Source: Nitrosospira sp.
Lineage (GTDB): Bacteria; Pseudomonadota; Gammaproteobacteria; Burkholderiales; Nitrosomonadaceae
Length of the DNA: 64,000 nucleotides
Direction of reading: 5' to 3'
Assembly (NCBI GenBank): GCA_013450215.1
Contig: JACDSH010000019.1
Coordinates: 1 to 64,000 of the forward strand
A program made the translations under genes and the position numbers. The notes under the pieces are model-generated. The model was not told the DNA's origin, made no database searches, and worked only from the letters and a program-made list of their open reading frames with translations. Shown here piece after piece: positions 1-10,223 of the stretch (positions are counted from its first letter, which is position 1; the number at the start of each line of letters is the position of its first letter).

Positions 1-62
1 CTGTGTACAACCCACTCTGCCCAATCAGATCATTTAGGTTAAAATGAGCCGTTGATCACTAT

Positions 63-1286
63 GTGCCGGCCTCTGTTATGAAAAAAACTCGTGCCCCGCA
101 CCGCAGCAAATCCCCACGCGCCGTTCAGGAGCTCTCGCGTCTGGCAGCAGGGCTCGCTGCTTCTGGGAGTCGGATTGAAGATGCCTTCTGGGAGAATCTA
201 CTGGCAGCGACGATCCACGGCCAGTTACGAACGGGTGATGATCAAAATCTGGAAACAGCACTGGATCAGCTTTATGAAACCGATCCGGCTGGTTATGGCG
301 AGTTCATCCATGCCATCGAAGCGGCGATTGAGTGCAGTGTCTTGACCCATAAAGACCGTAACTATGACGTGCTGATGTTCGCAGCTCCAGTACTGACCTG
401 GTCACGCTTTTCGATCCCCTCTGGTCCTATTCCAGAGCCAATGCTCGCCAGTCTACGAGCGCATCTTCAAGCACAAGTGCTAGCAACGGATATTCAATTT
501 TCCCTAGCGGATTACCTATTCAGCCCAGACCAGCTGCCGCGCGGTTATCACCTCACTCATGAACTGGCCAAAAAACTTTGGGTAGCCTCAGCTGAGAATC
601 GTGATTTACACATGAACCCTCGTCAATTGGCTGAGACAGGGCGATTTCTATCAGATACTCGATACCTCCTCGGCGCCATTGCCGTACCCCGGGGGAAACC
701 CATGTTCCAGTGGCAGGAGTCTATTGGAACCAGCCAAGTCGGGAAGGTGCCCGAGACTAAGACTCAGAAACAAGAGATATTACTTGCTTGGCAGACTCCT
801 GGCAGCGAAGTCCTCCGCCCGCTATTCCAAGGTTGCGCTCTGGAACTGCTATTGCCGGACGGCTTCTTTTCCGCTTGGCGCATGGCAGACCGCCTCGCTC
901 GCCCTTACTCCATGCACGCCACCATCGATTTCCTACAGTCCACGCTGAATATTCCTGCAAGTGGCTTACGCGCCGTGATCGCGCCATTTTTTGATCAATG
1001 GCTAGAAGAGTATCGCATCAGCTTCACCTTCAAGGATCGCGACGACGTACTCTACGGCATCGTTTGGGCACTAGTCGGTGAGGAAGACGAGACTAATGAT
1101 ACCGTGGCACAGATCGAAACGACGCTTCGTGAATGTGGCGTAACCCATGTCACGCTGCTGGATAATCGCTTTCCTCTTGAATATTGCGAAGAGTGTGGAG
1201 CGCCTCTGTTTCCAAATCCGGAGGGGGAGGTAGTACATGCCGAATTCCCCGAAGAGGGGAAAACATCGTCGATGCATTTACACTGA
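63..1286 (+). CDS. DUF2863-like conserved betaproteobacterial protein of unknown function (start may be ATG at 78)
   Basis: Long 407 aa ORF; overall sequence resembles the betaproteobacterial DUF2863 family from memory; no recognised catalytic motif. Confidence 0.65.
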   Translation: MPASVMKKTRAPHRSKSPRAVQELSRLAAGLAASGSRIEDAFWENLLAATIHGQLRTGDDQNLETALDQLYETDPAGYGEFIHAIEAAIECSVLTHKDRNYDVLMFAAPVLTWSRFSIPSGPIPEPMLASLRAHLQAQVLATDIQFSLADYLFSPDQLPRGYHLTHELAKKLWVASAENRDLHMNPRQLAETGRFLSDTRYLLGAIAVPRGKPMFQWQESIGTSQVGKVPETKTQKQEILLAWQTPGSEVLRPLFQGCALELLLPDGFFSAWRMADRLARPYSMHATIDFLQSTLNIPASGLRAVIAPFFDQWLEEYRISFTFKDRDDVLYGIVWALVGEEDETNDTVAQIETTLRECGVTHVTLLDNRFPLEYCEECGAPLFPNPEGEVVHAEFPEEGKTSSMHLH

Positions 1287-1383
1287 ACTATACTTTGGCT
1301 AGCTCAAAAATACAGGAGCTTTTCCCAGTTTAGGCTGTCATAAGTGTTTTCGTTACTAACCACAAATCTATCATCCGGCATTT

Positions 1384-1929
1384 ATGAAGTTTTTATTCGA
1401 TCTTTTCCCGGTCATCTTGTTCTTCATCGCATTCAAGATATATGGCATCTATACCGCCACTGCCGTGGCTATTGCTGCCACTTTTCTTCAGATCGGCTGG
1501 GTCTGGTTCCGTCACCGCAAGGTTGACAGGATGCTATGGGTGAGCCTTGTCATTATCGGCGTATTCGGTGGAGCCACACTCATACTACAGGACGAAACCT
1601 TCATCAAGTGGAAGCCCTCGGTGCTCTACTGGCTATTTGCTGGCGCATTGCTGGTGGCCCATAGTTTTTTCAATAAGAACTTGATCCGCGTGATGATGAA
1701 AGAACAAATCAGTCTGCCTGATAGAATATGGGGGCGGCTCAATACCAGTTGGGCGGGGTTTTTTGCATCGATGGGTGGGATCAATCTCTACGTGGCCTTC
1801 AATTATTCCACCGAGACTTGGGTTAACTTTAAACTATTCGGGTTCATGGGCCTGATGCTGACTTTTGTTTTGTTACAAGCGCTGATGCTGGCAAAGTATG
1901 TAGAAGACAAGGAGGACAAAGGAAAATGA
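1384..1929 (+). CDS. yciB: Inner membrane-spanning septation protein YciB/IspZ family
   Basis: [30 protein letters not shown]..., multi-TM, typical YciB length and sequence; followed by yciI and bolA. Confidence 0.93.
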   Translation: MKFLFDLFPVILFFIAFKIYGIYTATAVAIAATFLQIGWVWFRHRKVDRMLWVSLVIIGVFGGATLILQDETFIKWKPSVLYWLFAGALLVAHSFFNKNLIRVMMKEQISLPDRIWGRLNTSWAGFFASMGGINLYVAFNYSTETWVNFKLFGFMGLMLTFVLLQALMLAKYVEDKEDKGK

Positions 1930-2231
1930 TGCTCTACGTGATAAATGCTGAGGATGCCCCCAATAGCCTAGAAAACCGACTGACGGCCCGTTCTGCCCAT
2001 CTGGAACGACTCAATACTTTGCAGAATGACGGACGCCTCATCCTGGCGGGCCCCTACCCGTCAGTCGATAGCCCCGACCCAGGTCCGGCAGGGTTCTCTG
2101 GAAGCCTCATCGTGGCTGAGTTTGAGTCACTAACAGCCGCTCGCGCTTGGGCAGAGGCTGACCCCTACGTCACCGCAGGAGTCTATGCAGAAGTTACAGT
2201 CAAACCTTTCAAGAAAGTCTTTCCTACTTAA
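1926..2231 (+). CDS. yciI: YciI family protein
   Basis: [28 protein letters not shown]...[11 protein letters not shown]; overlaps yciB by 4 nt. Confidence 0.9.
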   Translation: MMLYVINAEDAPNSLENRLTARSAHLERLNTLQNDGRLILAGPYPSVDSPDPGPAGFSGSLIVAEFESLTAARAWAEADPYVTAGVYAEVTVKPFKKVFPT

Positions 2232-2249
2232 TTAGCGGCCACGACACAA

Positions 2250-2531
2250 TTGAAAACACTCGACCTAATCAAACAGAAACTTGCCACACTCAATCCTGAG
2301 AGCATTGAGCTCTCTGATGAGAGCGCCCGGCATGCGGGGCATGAGGGCGCCAAGAGCGGTGGTGGACACTACCTTCTAACTATTGTCTCTCCAGAATTCT
2401 CTGGAAAGCCGGCAATGTCTCGACACCGCCTAGTTTATGCCGCATTAGGCGAGATGATGAGCAAGGATATTCACGCAATTAGTGTAAAAGCGTATACTCC
2501 AGAAGAGTTTAATTCTGATTCAGTCCACTGA
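2250..2531 (+). CDS. bolA: BolA family protein (TTG start)
   Basis: SIELSDESARHAGHEGAKSGGGHYLLTIVSPEF...RHRLVYAALGEMM matches the BolA pattern. Confidence 0.88.
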   Translation: MKTLDLIKQKLATLNPESIELSDESARHAGHEGAKSGGGHYLLTIVSPEFSGKPAMSRHRLVYAALGEMMSKDIHAISVKAYTPEEFNSDSVH

Positions 2532-2552
2532 CAGGGGAGCCAAGGTACCTAT

Positions 2553-3350
2553 ATGAAACTAATAAAATTTTCGCATTTACTAGCGATTGGAATTTCTGGT
2601 CTGATCGCCGCAACCACCGCTCAGGCCCAGCCTGCAGTGCCTATGGCTAAGGTGAATGGGGTTGCAATCCCGCAATCGCGGCTCGATTTTATTATGAAGG
2701 CACGCGTTACACAGGGCCAACCGGATAGCCCTGAAGTCAGGAAGGCCTTGCGTGATGACCTAATCGCTGAGGAAGTGATCGCTCAAGAAGCCTTAAGAAA
2801 GGGCTTGGATCGAGATCCTGAAATCATCGCTCAATTGGAAATTGCTCGTCAGACAGCGCTAGTCCGCGCATACCAGATCGACTACATTAAAACCCATCCA
2901 GTCAGTGATGCAGAAATGCGTAAAGAGTATGAAACACTAAAAACTCAGATGGGTGACAAAGAATATAAGGCACGCCACGTTTTGGTTACAACAGAGGCCG
3001 AGGCGAAGGATATTATTGCCCGAGTCAAGAAAGGCGCGAAGCTTGGTCAAATTGCCCAGGAAAAGTCTATGGACGCTGGCAGTAAAGGAAAGGGAGGTGA
3101 ACTCGAGTGGAGTCCTGCTGGAAATTATGTGACCCCCTTTGCTGAGGCCCTGACCAATCTGAACAAAGGACAACTCACCGATCAACCGGTACAGACACCT
3201 TTCGGATGGCACGTGATCCGATTGGAGGATGTGCGTCCACTAAAGATTCCGTCGTTTGAAGAGATTAAGAATAACCTGACGCAGCGTGTGTTACAGCGAC
3301 AATTTGAAAGTGCTGTCAATGAGCTACGCGCCAAAGCCAAGGTCGAGTAA
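2553..3350 (+). CDS. Parvulin-type peptidylprolyl isomerase with signal peptide
   Basis: Signal peptide MKLIKFSHLLAIGISGLIAATTAQAQ; rotamase motif ARHVLVTTEAEAKDII...GGELEWSPAGNYVTPFAEAL...PVQTPFGWHVIRL. Confidence 0.92.
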   Translation: MKLIKFSHLLAIGISGLIAATTAQAQPAVPMAKVNGVAIPQSRLDFIMKARVTQGQPDSPEVRKALRDDLIAEEVIAQEALRKGLDRDPEIIAQLEIARQTALVRAYQIDYIKTHPVSDAEMRKEYETLKTQMGDKEYKARHVLVTTEAEAKDIIARVKKGAKLGQIAQEKSMDAGSKGKGGELEWSPAGNYVTPFAEALTNLNKGQLTDQPVQTPFGWHVIRLEDVRPLKIPSFEEIKNNLTQRVLQRQFESAVNELRAKAKVE

Positions 3351-3370
3351 CCATAACAAGTTGCTTGATA

Positions 3371-3404
3371 AAAGGGGCGACCTTAATGGTCGCCCTTCTT
3401 TATT
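3371..3404. terminator. Bidirectional Rho-independent terminator between ppiC and alr
   Basis: 8-bp stem GGGCGACC(TTAAT)GGTCGCCC, preceded by aaaa and followed by ttctttattt; lies between convergent genes. Confidence 0.85.
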
Positions 3405-4477
3405 TAGGCTACTACATGCATACGCGGTGCCAGAGCGCACAATAGCTCATAGCTAATGGTGCCAGCCGACTGCGCCACTTCATCCACTGGCATTCCGTCC
3501 CCCCACAGTATTACAGGACTTCCCACACCCGCACCCTCGATTCCACTCAGATCCACATGTAACATATCCATCGATACACGTCCGAGAATACGGCTGCGTT
3601 TGCCATTCACCAGTAACGGTGTGCCGGTGGGCGCGTGACGCGGATAGCCATCTGCATAACCACCCGCAACGATCCCAACCTGCATTGCTCGGTCGGCGCG
3701 AAAAGCATGACCATACCCAACCGCATCTCCCGACTTGATATCCTGCACGGCGATGACTTTACTAGATACTGTCATTACAGGACGAAGACCCAGATCAGCG
3801 GCAGTCTTGTCGACAAATGGCGAGGCGCCATAGAGCATAATGCCGGGGCGCACCCAATCGGTATGGGTTTCAGGGTAGCGTAAAATCGCTGCTGAATTAG
3901 CTAATGAGCAGGGCAAATTTCGTCCTGCAACGACTGTGTTAAAAAGTTGAAATTGAGAGTTCACGCTTTCCTTGCCAATCAGTTCATCCGCTCGAGCAAA
4001 ATGAGTCATCAAGGTAATCTGTCCAATAGCAGGATTACCTTTCAAGGACTCCAACGCAGCAGAAAATTCTTCAGGCATAAATCCCAATCGGTTCATGCCG
4101 GTATTGAGCTTCAGAAATACATCCAAACCGCCTCGCCGCTTGAGGGCAGATAGCATGGATAATTGCTCGCCATGGTGAATCACGGTGCTCAATTGGTATT
4201 CCTCGATCAGCGCCAATTCCTCTATAGAAAAAAAACCTTCAACGAGTAATATAGGTTGTCGATAGCCCGCATCCCGCAAGCGTATTGCAGCATCCAACTC
4301 AAGCAACGCAAATCCATCCGCGCTCTTGAGTGCGCTGGCGGCGCGCAGTAAACCGTGGCCATAGGCATCCGCCTTAATCACCGCCATTACGCGTGCTCGC
4401 GGCGCGTGACGTCGAACTATAGACAGATTATGTTCGAGCGCAGAGAGATCAATTAGGGCTTGAATGGGGCGTGTCAT
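3404..4477 (-). CDS. alr: Alanine racemase
   Basis: PLP motif VMAVIKADAYGHG; VRPGIMLYGASPF; RVSMDMLHVDL. Confidence 0.96.
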   Translation of the reverse strand: MTRPIQALIDLSALEHNLSIVRRHAPRARVMAVIKADAYGHGLLRAASALKSADGFALLELDAAIRLRDAGYRQPILLVEGFFSIEELALIEEYQLSTVIHHGEQLSMLSALKRRGGLDVFLKLNTGMNRLGFMPEEFSAALESLKGNPAIGQITLMTHFARADELIGKESVNSQFQLFNTVVAGRNLPCSLANSAAILRYPETHTDWVRPGIMLYGASPFVDKTAADLGLRPVMTVSSKVIAVQDIKSGDAVGYGHAFRADRAMQVGIVAGGYADGYPRHAPTGTPLLVNGKRSRILGRVSMDMLHVDLSGIEGAGVGSPVILWGDGMPVDEVAQSAGTISYELLCALAPRMHVVA

Positions 4478-4746
4478 CTATCTTATATTGAGTGGGGATG
4501 CATTACGGAGTCGCCACATCACAGGTTGATGCAAGACTTTAGTAGAGTGCTTAACGAAGCATTCAATCACAAATTCTGTCATTCGGATAGTATCTGACAG
4601 AGCCCTCATCATCAAGAATCGGATCAGGTTGTTATGGTTAGCCGATGTAGCAATTTCATGGTATAAAGCCGGCTGCCCAAGAGCAAGCGTAGGTCTCCAT
4701 TCTATAATCCAGCATCTGATGACGAAAATTTATTCGGAGTGACATC

Positions 4747-6021
4747 TTGAAACGCGGGTTCTATACCATCATGGCGGCGCAATTCTTCTCGTCGCTAGCA
4801 GACAATGCATTACTGGTTATCGCTATTGCGCTATTAATAGACCTGCACGCCCCCGCCTATCTCACTCCCATGCTTAAGTTTGTATTTGTGCTTTTCTATG
4901 TAATTCTTGCCCCTTTTGTAGGCGCTTTCGCTGACTCCATGCCAAAGTGGAGGGTAATGTTTATCAGCAATGCCATCAAGATTGTGGGCTGTAGCTTGCT
5001 CTTTCTCGCAACGCATCAATACTCCGCCCTCGCTGCCTATGCAATCGTAGGCCTAGGTGCTGCCGCTTACTCCCCAGCTAAATATGGCATACTGACTGAG
5101 TTGCTACCACCGGAGAAGCTGGTCATTGCCAACGGTTGGATCGAGGGATTGACCGTTGCCTCCATCGTTCTTGGTACAGTTCTGGGCGGAATATTGATCA
5201 CACCTGCCGTTTCTTCTGTATTCCTAGCATTCGACTTTCCCTTCATCAATACCGGCGTGGACACCGTAACGGAAGCAGGCATTCTGCTTATCGCTACCTT
5301 TTACTGCATCGGAGCTACTTTCAATTTGTATATCCCCGATACCGGGGTTGATCACCGCATACTCAGGAAGAATCCGGTATTCCTGATACACGAGTTCAGC
5401 CACTGCCTGAAATTGTTATGGACCGACAAGCTTGGCCAGATCTCCCTCGCTGTCACAACACTATTCTGGGGGGCAGGTGCAACTTTACAATTTATTGTAC
5501 TGAAATGGGCCGAAACAGCGCTCGACTTTCCACTCAGCAAGGCCGCTCAGTTACAAGGGGTAGTTGCTCTAGGCATTGCGGTGGGCGCAGTCATGGCTGC
5601 CCGCTTAGTTTCACTGCGAAAATCGGTCAATGTGATTCCACTAGGTATTGCTATGGGCATTGTGGTGATGACTATGGTCGTGGTGCGAGACCTGTGGGTC
5701 GCGATCGGGTTACTTATGCTGATCGGCGGACTGGCTGGATATTTCGTGGTACCGATGAATGCTCTTCTGCAGCATCGTGGTCACATACTGATGGGCGCTG
5801 GTCATTCTATTGCAGTACAGAATTTCAACGAAAATCTAAGCATACTTATAATGCTGTCCCTTTATGCTTTACTGATTAGCCTCGATGTACACGTTTACAC
5901 CGTCATCATTCTGTTTGGATCGTTTGTAGCAGTGATCATGACCCTGATCCGTAAATGGCACTTGATCAACCAGAGCAAGGAAGACTCGTTACATCTAATC
6001 GGGGAACACAAGGGCCATTAA
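4747..6021 (+). CDS. lplT: Lysophospholipid transporter LplT (MFS)
   Basis: 424 aa multi-TM protein; MAAQFFSSLADNALLVIAIALL and MPKWRVMFISNAIKI are LplT-like. Confidence 0.9.
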   Translation: MKRGFYTIMAAQFFSSLADNALLVIAIALLIDLHAPAYLTPMLKFVFVLFYVILAPFVGAFADSMPKWRVMFISNAIKIVGCSLLFLATHQYSALAAYAIVGLGAAAYSPAKYGILTELLPPEKLVIANGWIEGLTVASIVLGTVLGGILITPAVSSVFLAFDFPFINTGVDTVTEAGILLIATFYCIGATFNLYIPDTGVDHRILRKNPVFLIHEFSHCLKLLWTDKLGQISLAVTTLFWGAGATLQFIVLKWAETALDFPLSKAAQLQGVVALGIAVGAVMAARLVSLRKSVNVIPLGIAMGIVVMTMVVVRDLWVAIGLLMLIGGLAGYFVVPMNALLQHRGHILMGAGHSIAVQNFNENLSILIMLSLYALLISLDVHVYTVIILFGSFVAVIMTLIRKWHLINQSKEDSLHLIGEHKGH

Positions 6022-6030
6022 ACAGACTTA

Positions 6031-6312
6031 TTATAAAACGACCAGATCGTTGATCAACTCAGGTGTGGCCTGAATACCGTCCACTCTGGAGCGGGCGTTG
6101 GTAACACCCAGCAATACATCTTTCTCCTGTGCCGCAAAACCTTTCACAACACTTACCAAGTTCGAGACTAGATCGGCACGATGCTGGTACTAATTTAGAA
6201 CTTCCACCCAGCCAGCCTTGATCCACTCATCATTAGACTGCAGGGTATTGTAACCACACCCTCCTAAAGCAAGGGTAAGCAACAGCGTGATGGACAATAA
6301 TAGACTGCGCAA
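6031..6312 (-). pseudogene. lemA: lemA remnant: lipoprotein signal plus N-terminal part of LemA with an in-frame TAG, C-terminal part missing
   Basis: Minus-strand translation from TTG (GGAGGG upstream): MRSLLLSITLLLTLALGGCGYNTLQSNDEWIKAGWVEVLN*YQHRADLVSNLVSVVKGFAAQEKDVLLGVTNARSRVDGIQATPELINDLVVL*; internal TAG at 6190-6192 where LemA normally has Q (NQYQ). Confidence 0.85.
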
Positions 6313-6359
6313 GGACCCTCCAAAAAAATCTGATATCGGTTAAATGGGGACTGAATTAA

Positions 6360-7064
6360 TTATTGCAACAGCCTCTGCATAGTGGCTTTTGCAAAGCATA
6401 AATCCTCCCAGGCCTTGGTTTTGTCGGCTTGTGTCTGTAGTAAATAGGACGGATGATAAGTTACGATCAAGGGGATGCCCGAGAATTGATGTAATTTTCC
6501 ACGCAGACTAGCGACCGTGGCATCGGTATTAAGAAAGCTCTGCGAGGCGAAATTTCCGAGTGCAATAATGAGTCTTGGCTGGATTAATTCAATCTGCCGT
6601 GCCAGATAAGGATGACACTGCAGCGCCTCAGCATTCTCAGGGTTGTGGTTGGCAGGCGGATGGCACTTAACGATATTGGTGATATAGACATTACTGTCTC
6701 GCTTCAGAGAGATTGCTGCCAGCATATTATCCAGCAGCTTACCAACCTGACCGACGAAGGGCGCGCCATTAGCATCTTCCTCAACACCCGGGCTCTCTCC
6801 CACCCATAGCCAGTCAGCATTCTCATCGCCAGCGCCAAACACCGAATGGGTACGTGTCTGATGCAGGGGGCAGGCAGCACAGTCCGCCACGCTGACTTTG
6901 AGCTGAGTCCAGTCCATCTGCATCACCCGCGCATGCCTGTTATTAGTAACGTCGGCCTGATGAATAGCCTCCATAGCGCTATCTGTTACATGCTGGAGAG
7001 TTCGCCGGTGCCAGAGCGGTGTCAGACCCAACTCTTCGAGCATCTCCTCCCGCCTGGCACTCAC
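6360..7064 (-). CDS. Uracil-DNA glycosylase, family 4 (Fe-S type)
   Basis: CAACPLHQTRTHSVFGAG...LWVGESPGVEEDANGAPFVGQVGKLLDNML...YITNIVKCHPP...ALG. Confidence 0.92.
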   Translation of the reverse strand: MSARREEMLEELGLTPLWHRRTLQHVTDSAMEAIHQADVTNNRHARVMQMDWTQLKVSVADCAACPLHQTRTHSVFGAGDENADWLWVGESPGVEEDANGAPFVGQVGKLLDNMLAAISLKRDSNVYITNIVKCHPPANHNPENAEALQCHPYLARQIELIQPRLIIALGNFASQSFLNTDATVASLRGKLHQFSGIPLIVTYHPSYLLQTQADKTKAWEDLCFAKATMQRLLQ

Positions 7065-7083
7065 ATCAAACTCACGGCAGGTT

Positions 7084-7545
7084 TCATAACATCAGTTCCA
7101 TAACAAGCGAGTCTTCTCGTCCACCCATCGCGGGATAATAATCTTTGCGTTTAGCGATATTCCTGAATCCAATTCGTTCATACAGCTTGGCAGCAGCTCG
7201 GTTGGATTCACGCACATCCAGAAACATCGACTTCGCATGATGCTCTCTGGCAATACAAATAAACTGCTGCAGTAATTTCTCACCCCAGCCCTGCCGCTGC
7301 CATCCGGCGGCAATACTAAGTGTGAGCAGATGAGCCTCATCTGCCCCGATGGTCATCACACCATAACCGAAAATATGGCCAGACTGCTCCAACACCCTGC
7401 AATGGTAGCCAGCGTTAAGTGAGTCACTGAAATTACGATGCGTCCAGGGGAAAAGAAAAACCTCGTGTTCAACGGCTATCACCCCATCCAGGTCCGCCGG
7501 GAGCATGCACCTGATTTGCGGTATTTCTTTCCACTGGGCATTCAT
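7084..7545 (-). CDS. rimI: Ribosomal protein S18-alanine N-acetyltransferase
   Basis: GNAT fold; LTLSIAAGWQRQGWGEKLLQQF; FLDVRESNRAAAKLYERIGF; next to tsaB. Confidence 0.93.
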   Translation of the reverse strand: MNAQWKEIPQIRCMLPADLDGVIAVEHEVFLFPWTHRNFSDSLNAGYHCRVLEQSGHIFGYGVMTIGADEAHLLTLSIAAGWQRQGWGEKLLQQFICIAREHHAKSMFLDVRESNRAAAKLYERIGFRNIAKRKDYYPAMGGREDSLVMELML

Positions 7546-8213
7546 CGCTTCGACTCCTTCAGAGCCACCTTGTTTCGAATATAAAATGGCGCAGCATCGG
7601 CCGGATCTAACGCTAATCCGCCTAAAAATCTGGGTACTGCCAGTTGCACCATCTCCCGCGCACGCGGACTAAGGTCGCCGGCAATACGTCCGATAGACCC
7701 TTGATAACGGCTGCGCAAGGTCTCATCATACTTAGCAAACCCGCTGCCGCAACCCGTCCAATTGATCCCAGACATCGTTGGCGCCTGCTGGGGTAGACAA
7801 AGAGAGGGCTCACTCACTACTTGCCAGCCATCCACCGATTTTGTGTAGGAAGCATGATAAATCTCACTCATGCGAGCATCAATCGCTACAATTACATTAG
7901 CATCCCCTGTCTGTTGAGCCAACGCTTCCAGCGTACTTATACCTATGACAGGCAAGTTCATACCGAAAGCTAATCCTTGTGCTACTCCACAGGCAATACG
8001 CAGTCCGGTGAATGATCCAGGACCAGCGCCAAAGGCAATTCCATCCATTTGTGCAAGCGTCAGACCAGCTTCTTCCAGTAACTCGTGCAGCAGTGGCAGA
8101 AGCAACTCTGAATGTCTTTGCCCAGCAAGCACCTCCCGGTTCCGTATCTCGCCATCAAGCCAGAGCGCGAGGGAACAGTACTCGGTAGAGGTATCGAATG
8201 CGAGTACCTTCAA
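7542..8213 (-). CDS. tsaB: tRNA threonylcarbamoyladenosine biosynthesis protein TsaB
   Basis: MKVLAFDTSTEYCSLALW...HSELLLPLLHELL...GPGSFTGLRIACGVAQGLA. Confidence 0.95.
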   Translation of the reverse strand: MKVLAFDTSTEYCSLALWLDGEIRNREVLAGQRHSELLLPLLHELLEEAGLTLAQMDGIAFGAGPGSFTGLRIACGVAQGLAFGMNLPVIGISTLEALAQQTGDANVIVAIDARMSEIYHASYTKSVDGWQVVSEPSLCLPQQAPTMSGINWTGCGSGFAKYDETLRSRYQGSIGRIAGDLSPRAREMVQLAVPRFLGGLALDPADAAPFYIRNKVALKESKR

Positions 8214-8307
8214 GACAGGAGCTTCAACCCAGAAAGCCCACTGAGCGTCTTTCTAATCCCATACGCTTGATGGTGATCACTTTTTCCCCACTTTTGACAC
8301 TTACTTG

Positions 8308-8910
8308 TCATGCTAAAGACCAACGACCGATAGGGGTATAACCAGATCTGCCGTTAGCCTGCCCTGACTTTACCAATACCCATTCACCCACCGACCAGAT
8401 CACTGGTTGCATCCCATCAGGCAAATCTATCCCGGGCCCAATCGAAGGAATAGGGAACTTGGCCTTTCTTACCAGCGTTATATGAGGCACATAAGCCTGG
8501 AGGTCGAATAAAAACCCAGCAGTGGACAGCTTTCTCTGTAACGCAAATACCAAATTCAGGAGCTCCTGAGGAGTCTTGCTCAGCCCTGCATAAGTAATAT
8601 GGTTATGCTTCCAGTTACGAACTTCATCAACCACGAAATCGAAAGCCTGAAGCCCATCTCCCTCAACTTCGCTCGCAATCTGACATAATGCGTCCAGCCG
8701 ACTGTCCTTTACATCCCCCAGAAATAACAGCGTCAGATGAATATTTTCTGCTCTAACTTTTCGTCCGCCACAGCTATTTTCGAGCTGTGTTGCAAGGTCA
8801 TCTAACCGTCTTTGCACCGCAGTATCAGGCCAGACAGCAAAGAAGACCCGAGCGATTTCTTCCTTGATGGAGGTATTTTTTTCAACCAACTGCATCGTCT
8901 GTTGTGGCAA
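8308..8910 (-). CDS. thpR: RNA 2',3'-cyclic phosphodiesterase
   Basis: 2H motifs IHLTLLFLG and PHITLVRKA. Confidence 0.9.
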   Translation of the reverse strand: MPQQTMQLVEKNTSIKEEIARVFFAVWPDTAVQRRLDDLATQLENSCGGRKVRAENIHLTLLFLGDVKDSRLDALCQIASEVEGDGLQAFDFVVDEVRNWKHNHITYAGLSKTPQELLNLVFALQRKLSTAGFLFDLQAYVPHITLVRKAKFPIPSIGPGIDLPDGMQPVIWSVGEWVLVKSGQANGRSGYTPIGRWSLA

Positions 8911-9379
8911 TCAGGCACACCACCTCTGCCTCTATTCCCTCACCCCGACCCACCGGGCCAAGACACTCCGCAGTCTTAGCCTTAACGTTGATATCCAGAG
9001 CTGGCATCTGCAAATCCTGCGCGATATTAGCGATCATGGTTAGGATATACGGCGCCAATTTAGGCGATTGAGCTATGATGGTTGCATCAATATTACTCAC
9101 TTTATAGCCACTCTTCTCCAACAACCGATGAACCTCGCGTAATAAAATACGACTATCGATATTCTTGTAGCGAGGATTGGTATCCGAGAAGTGCCGACCG
9201 ATGTCCCCCAACGCAGCGGCTCCAAGTAATGCATCGCAGACCGCATGCAGTAACACGTCAGCATCAGAGTGCCCCATCAGGCCCTTCTCATAAGGGATGG
9301 TAACACCGCCGATGATCAGCTCACGACCTTCAACCAATTGATGAACATCAAAGCCCTGCCCGATTCTAATCTTACTCAT
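8882..9379 (-). CDS. ispF: 2-C-methyl-D-erythritol 2,4-cyclodiphosphate synthase
   Basis: [42 protein letters not shown]; adjacent to ispD. Confidence 0.97.
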   Translation of the reverse strand: MSKIRIGQGFDVHQLVEGRELIIGGVTIPYEKGLMGHSDADVLLHAVCDALLGAAALGDIGRHFSDTNPRYKNIDSRILLREVHRLLEKSGYKVSNIDATIIAQSPKLAPYILTMIANIAQDLQMPALDINVKAKTAECLGPVGRGEGIEAEVVCLIATTDDAVG

Positions 9380-10080
9380 TACGGTTTCCTCTCGCGTAAA
9401 ATCAATTCTGCCAAAGCCAAGTCTTGGGGATAGGTAACCTTTAAATTACGGGTATCACTCAGTACTAATTTAGGGTATAGACCCAATGCTTCAACTGCGC
9501 CAGCATCGTCTGTCATGGCCGCCCCGCCAATCCTGCTCAAGGCATCAAGTAGCAGCCTGTATCGAAACATCTGCGGCGTTTGTGCCTGCCACAGACCCTC
9601 CCTAGATTCGGTATGCTCAACCCGGCTATTGGCATCGCTACGTTTTAAGGTATCAGCCACCGGAACCGCGAGCAACCCACCCACCGCATCATCAACAAGT
9701 TCATTGATCAGTTTGTTAAGCTGCGCCACACTCAAACAAGGTCTGGCCGCATCGTGAACCAGCACCCAATCGTCATCGCAAATGGGCGATGCTGCTGGAG
9801 CTTCTTTAAGACAATTGAGTATGCTCTCGGCACGAGCCGCACCGCCGCAATTGAATACCACCAGCTTGCCGAAAAATTCAGACCAGTCATGCCGTGGCCA
9901 CTCGTTGTCCCCAGGCGAAAGTACGACAAACACCCCGGCAATACGAGGAGAGTCGCATAGCGTGCGCAAGGCATGATAGATCATCGGCCTCCCGGCTAGA
10001 GGCAAATACTGCTTGGGCAACTCATTGCCCATACGCGAACCGAACCCCGCCGCAGGAATTAATGCAAAGAATTTTGCCAT
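9379..10080 (-). CDS. ispD: 2-C-methyl-D-erythritol 4-phosphate cytidylyltransferase
   Basis: [52 protein letters not shown]. Confidence 0.96.
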   Translation of the reverse strand: MAKFFALIPAAGFGSRMGNELPKQYLPLAGRPMIYHALRTLCDSPRIAGVFVVLSPGDNEWPRHDWSEFFGKLVVFNCGGAARAESILNCLKEAPAASPICDDDWVLVHDAARPCLSVAQLNKLINELVDDAVGGLLAVPVADTLKRSDANSRVEHTESREGLWQAQTPQMFRYRLLLDALSRIGGAAMTDDAGAVEALGLYPKLVLSDTRNLKVTYPQDLALAELILRERKP

Positions 10081-10223
10081 GGCGTGATTGTAACGAAAAA
10101 ATCACCCCTCCTGCCGATAAGACGCAGGTATCAAGATATAGCCCCCTCTCCAACATCTCTGCGGCGGTCTCATCCTAGGTTACTGTATAATTTTATTTTA
10201 TTGCATTTTCAGGTTAGACACCC

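Noticed and set aside
5418-5879. 153-aa alternate-frame ORF inside lplT
   Set aside because: Cys/Arg/Gly-rich translation without any family resemblance; lplT is clearly the coding frame
9894-10178. 94-aa plus-strand ORF antisense to ispD and extending into the prfB upstream region
   Set aside because: Mostly antisense to ispD; no domain or RBS support
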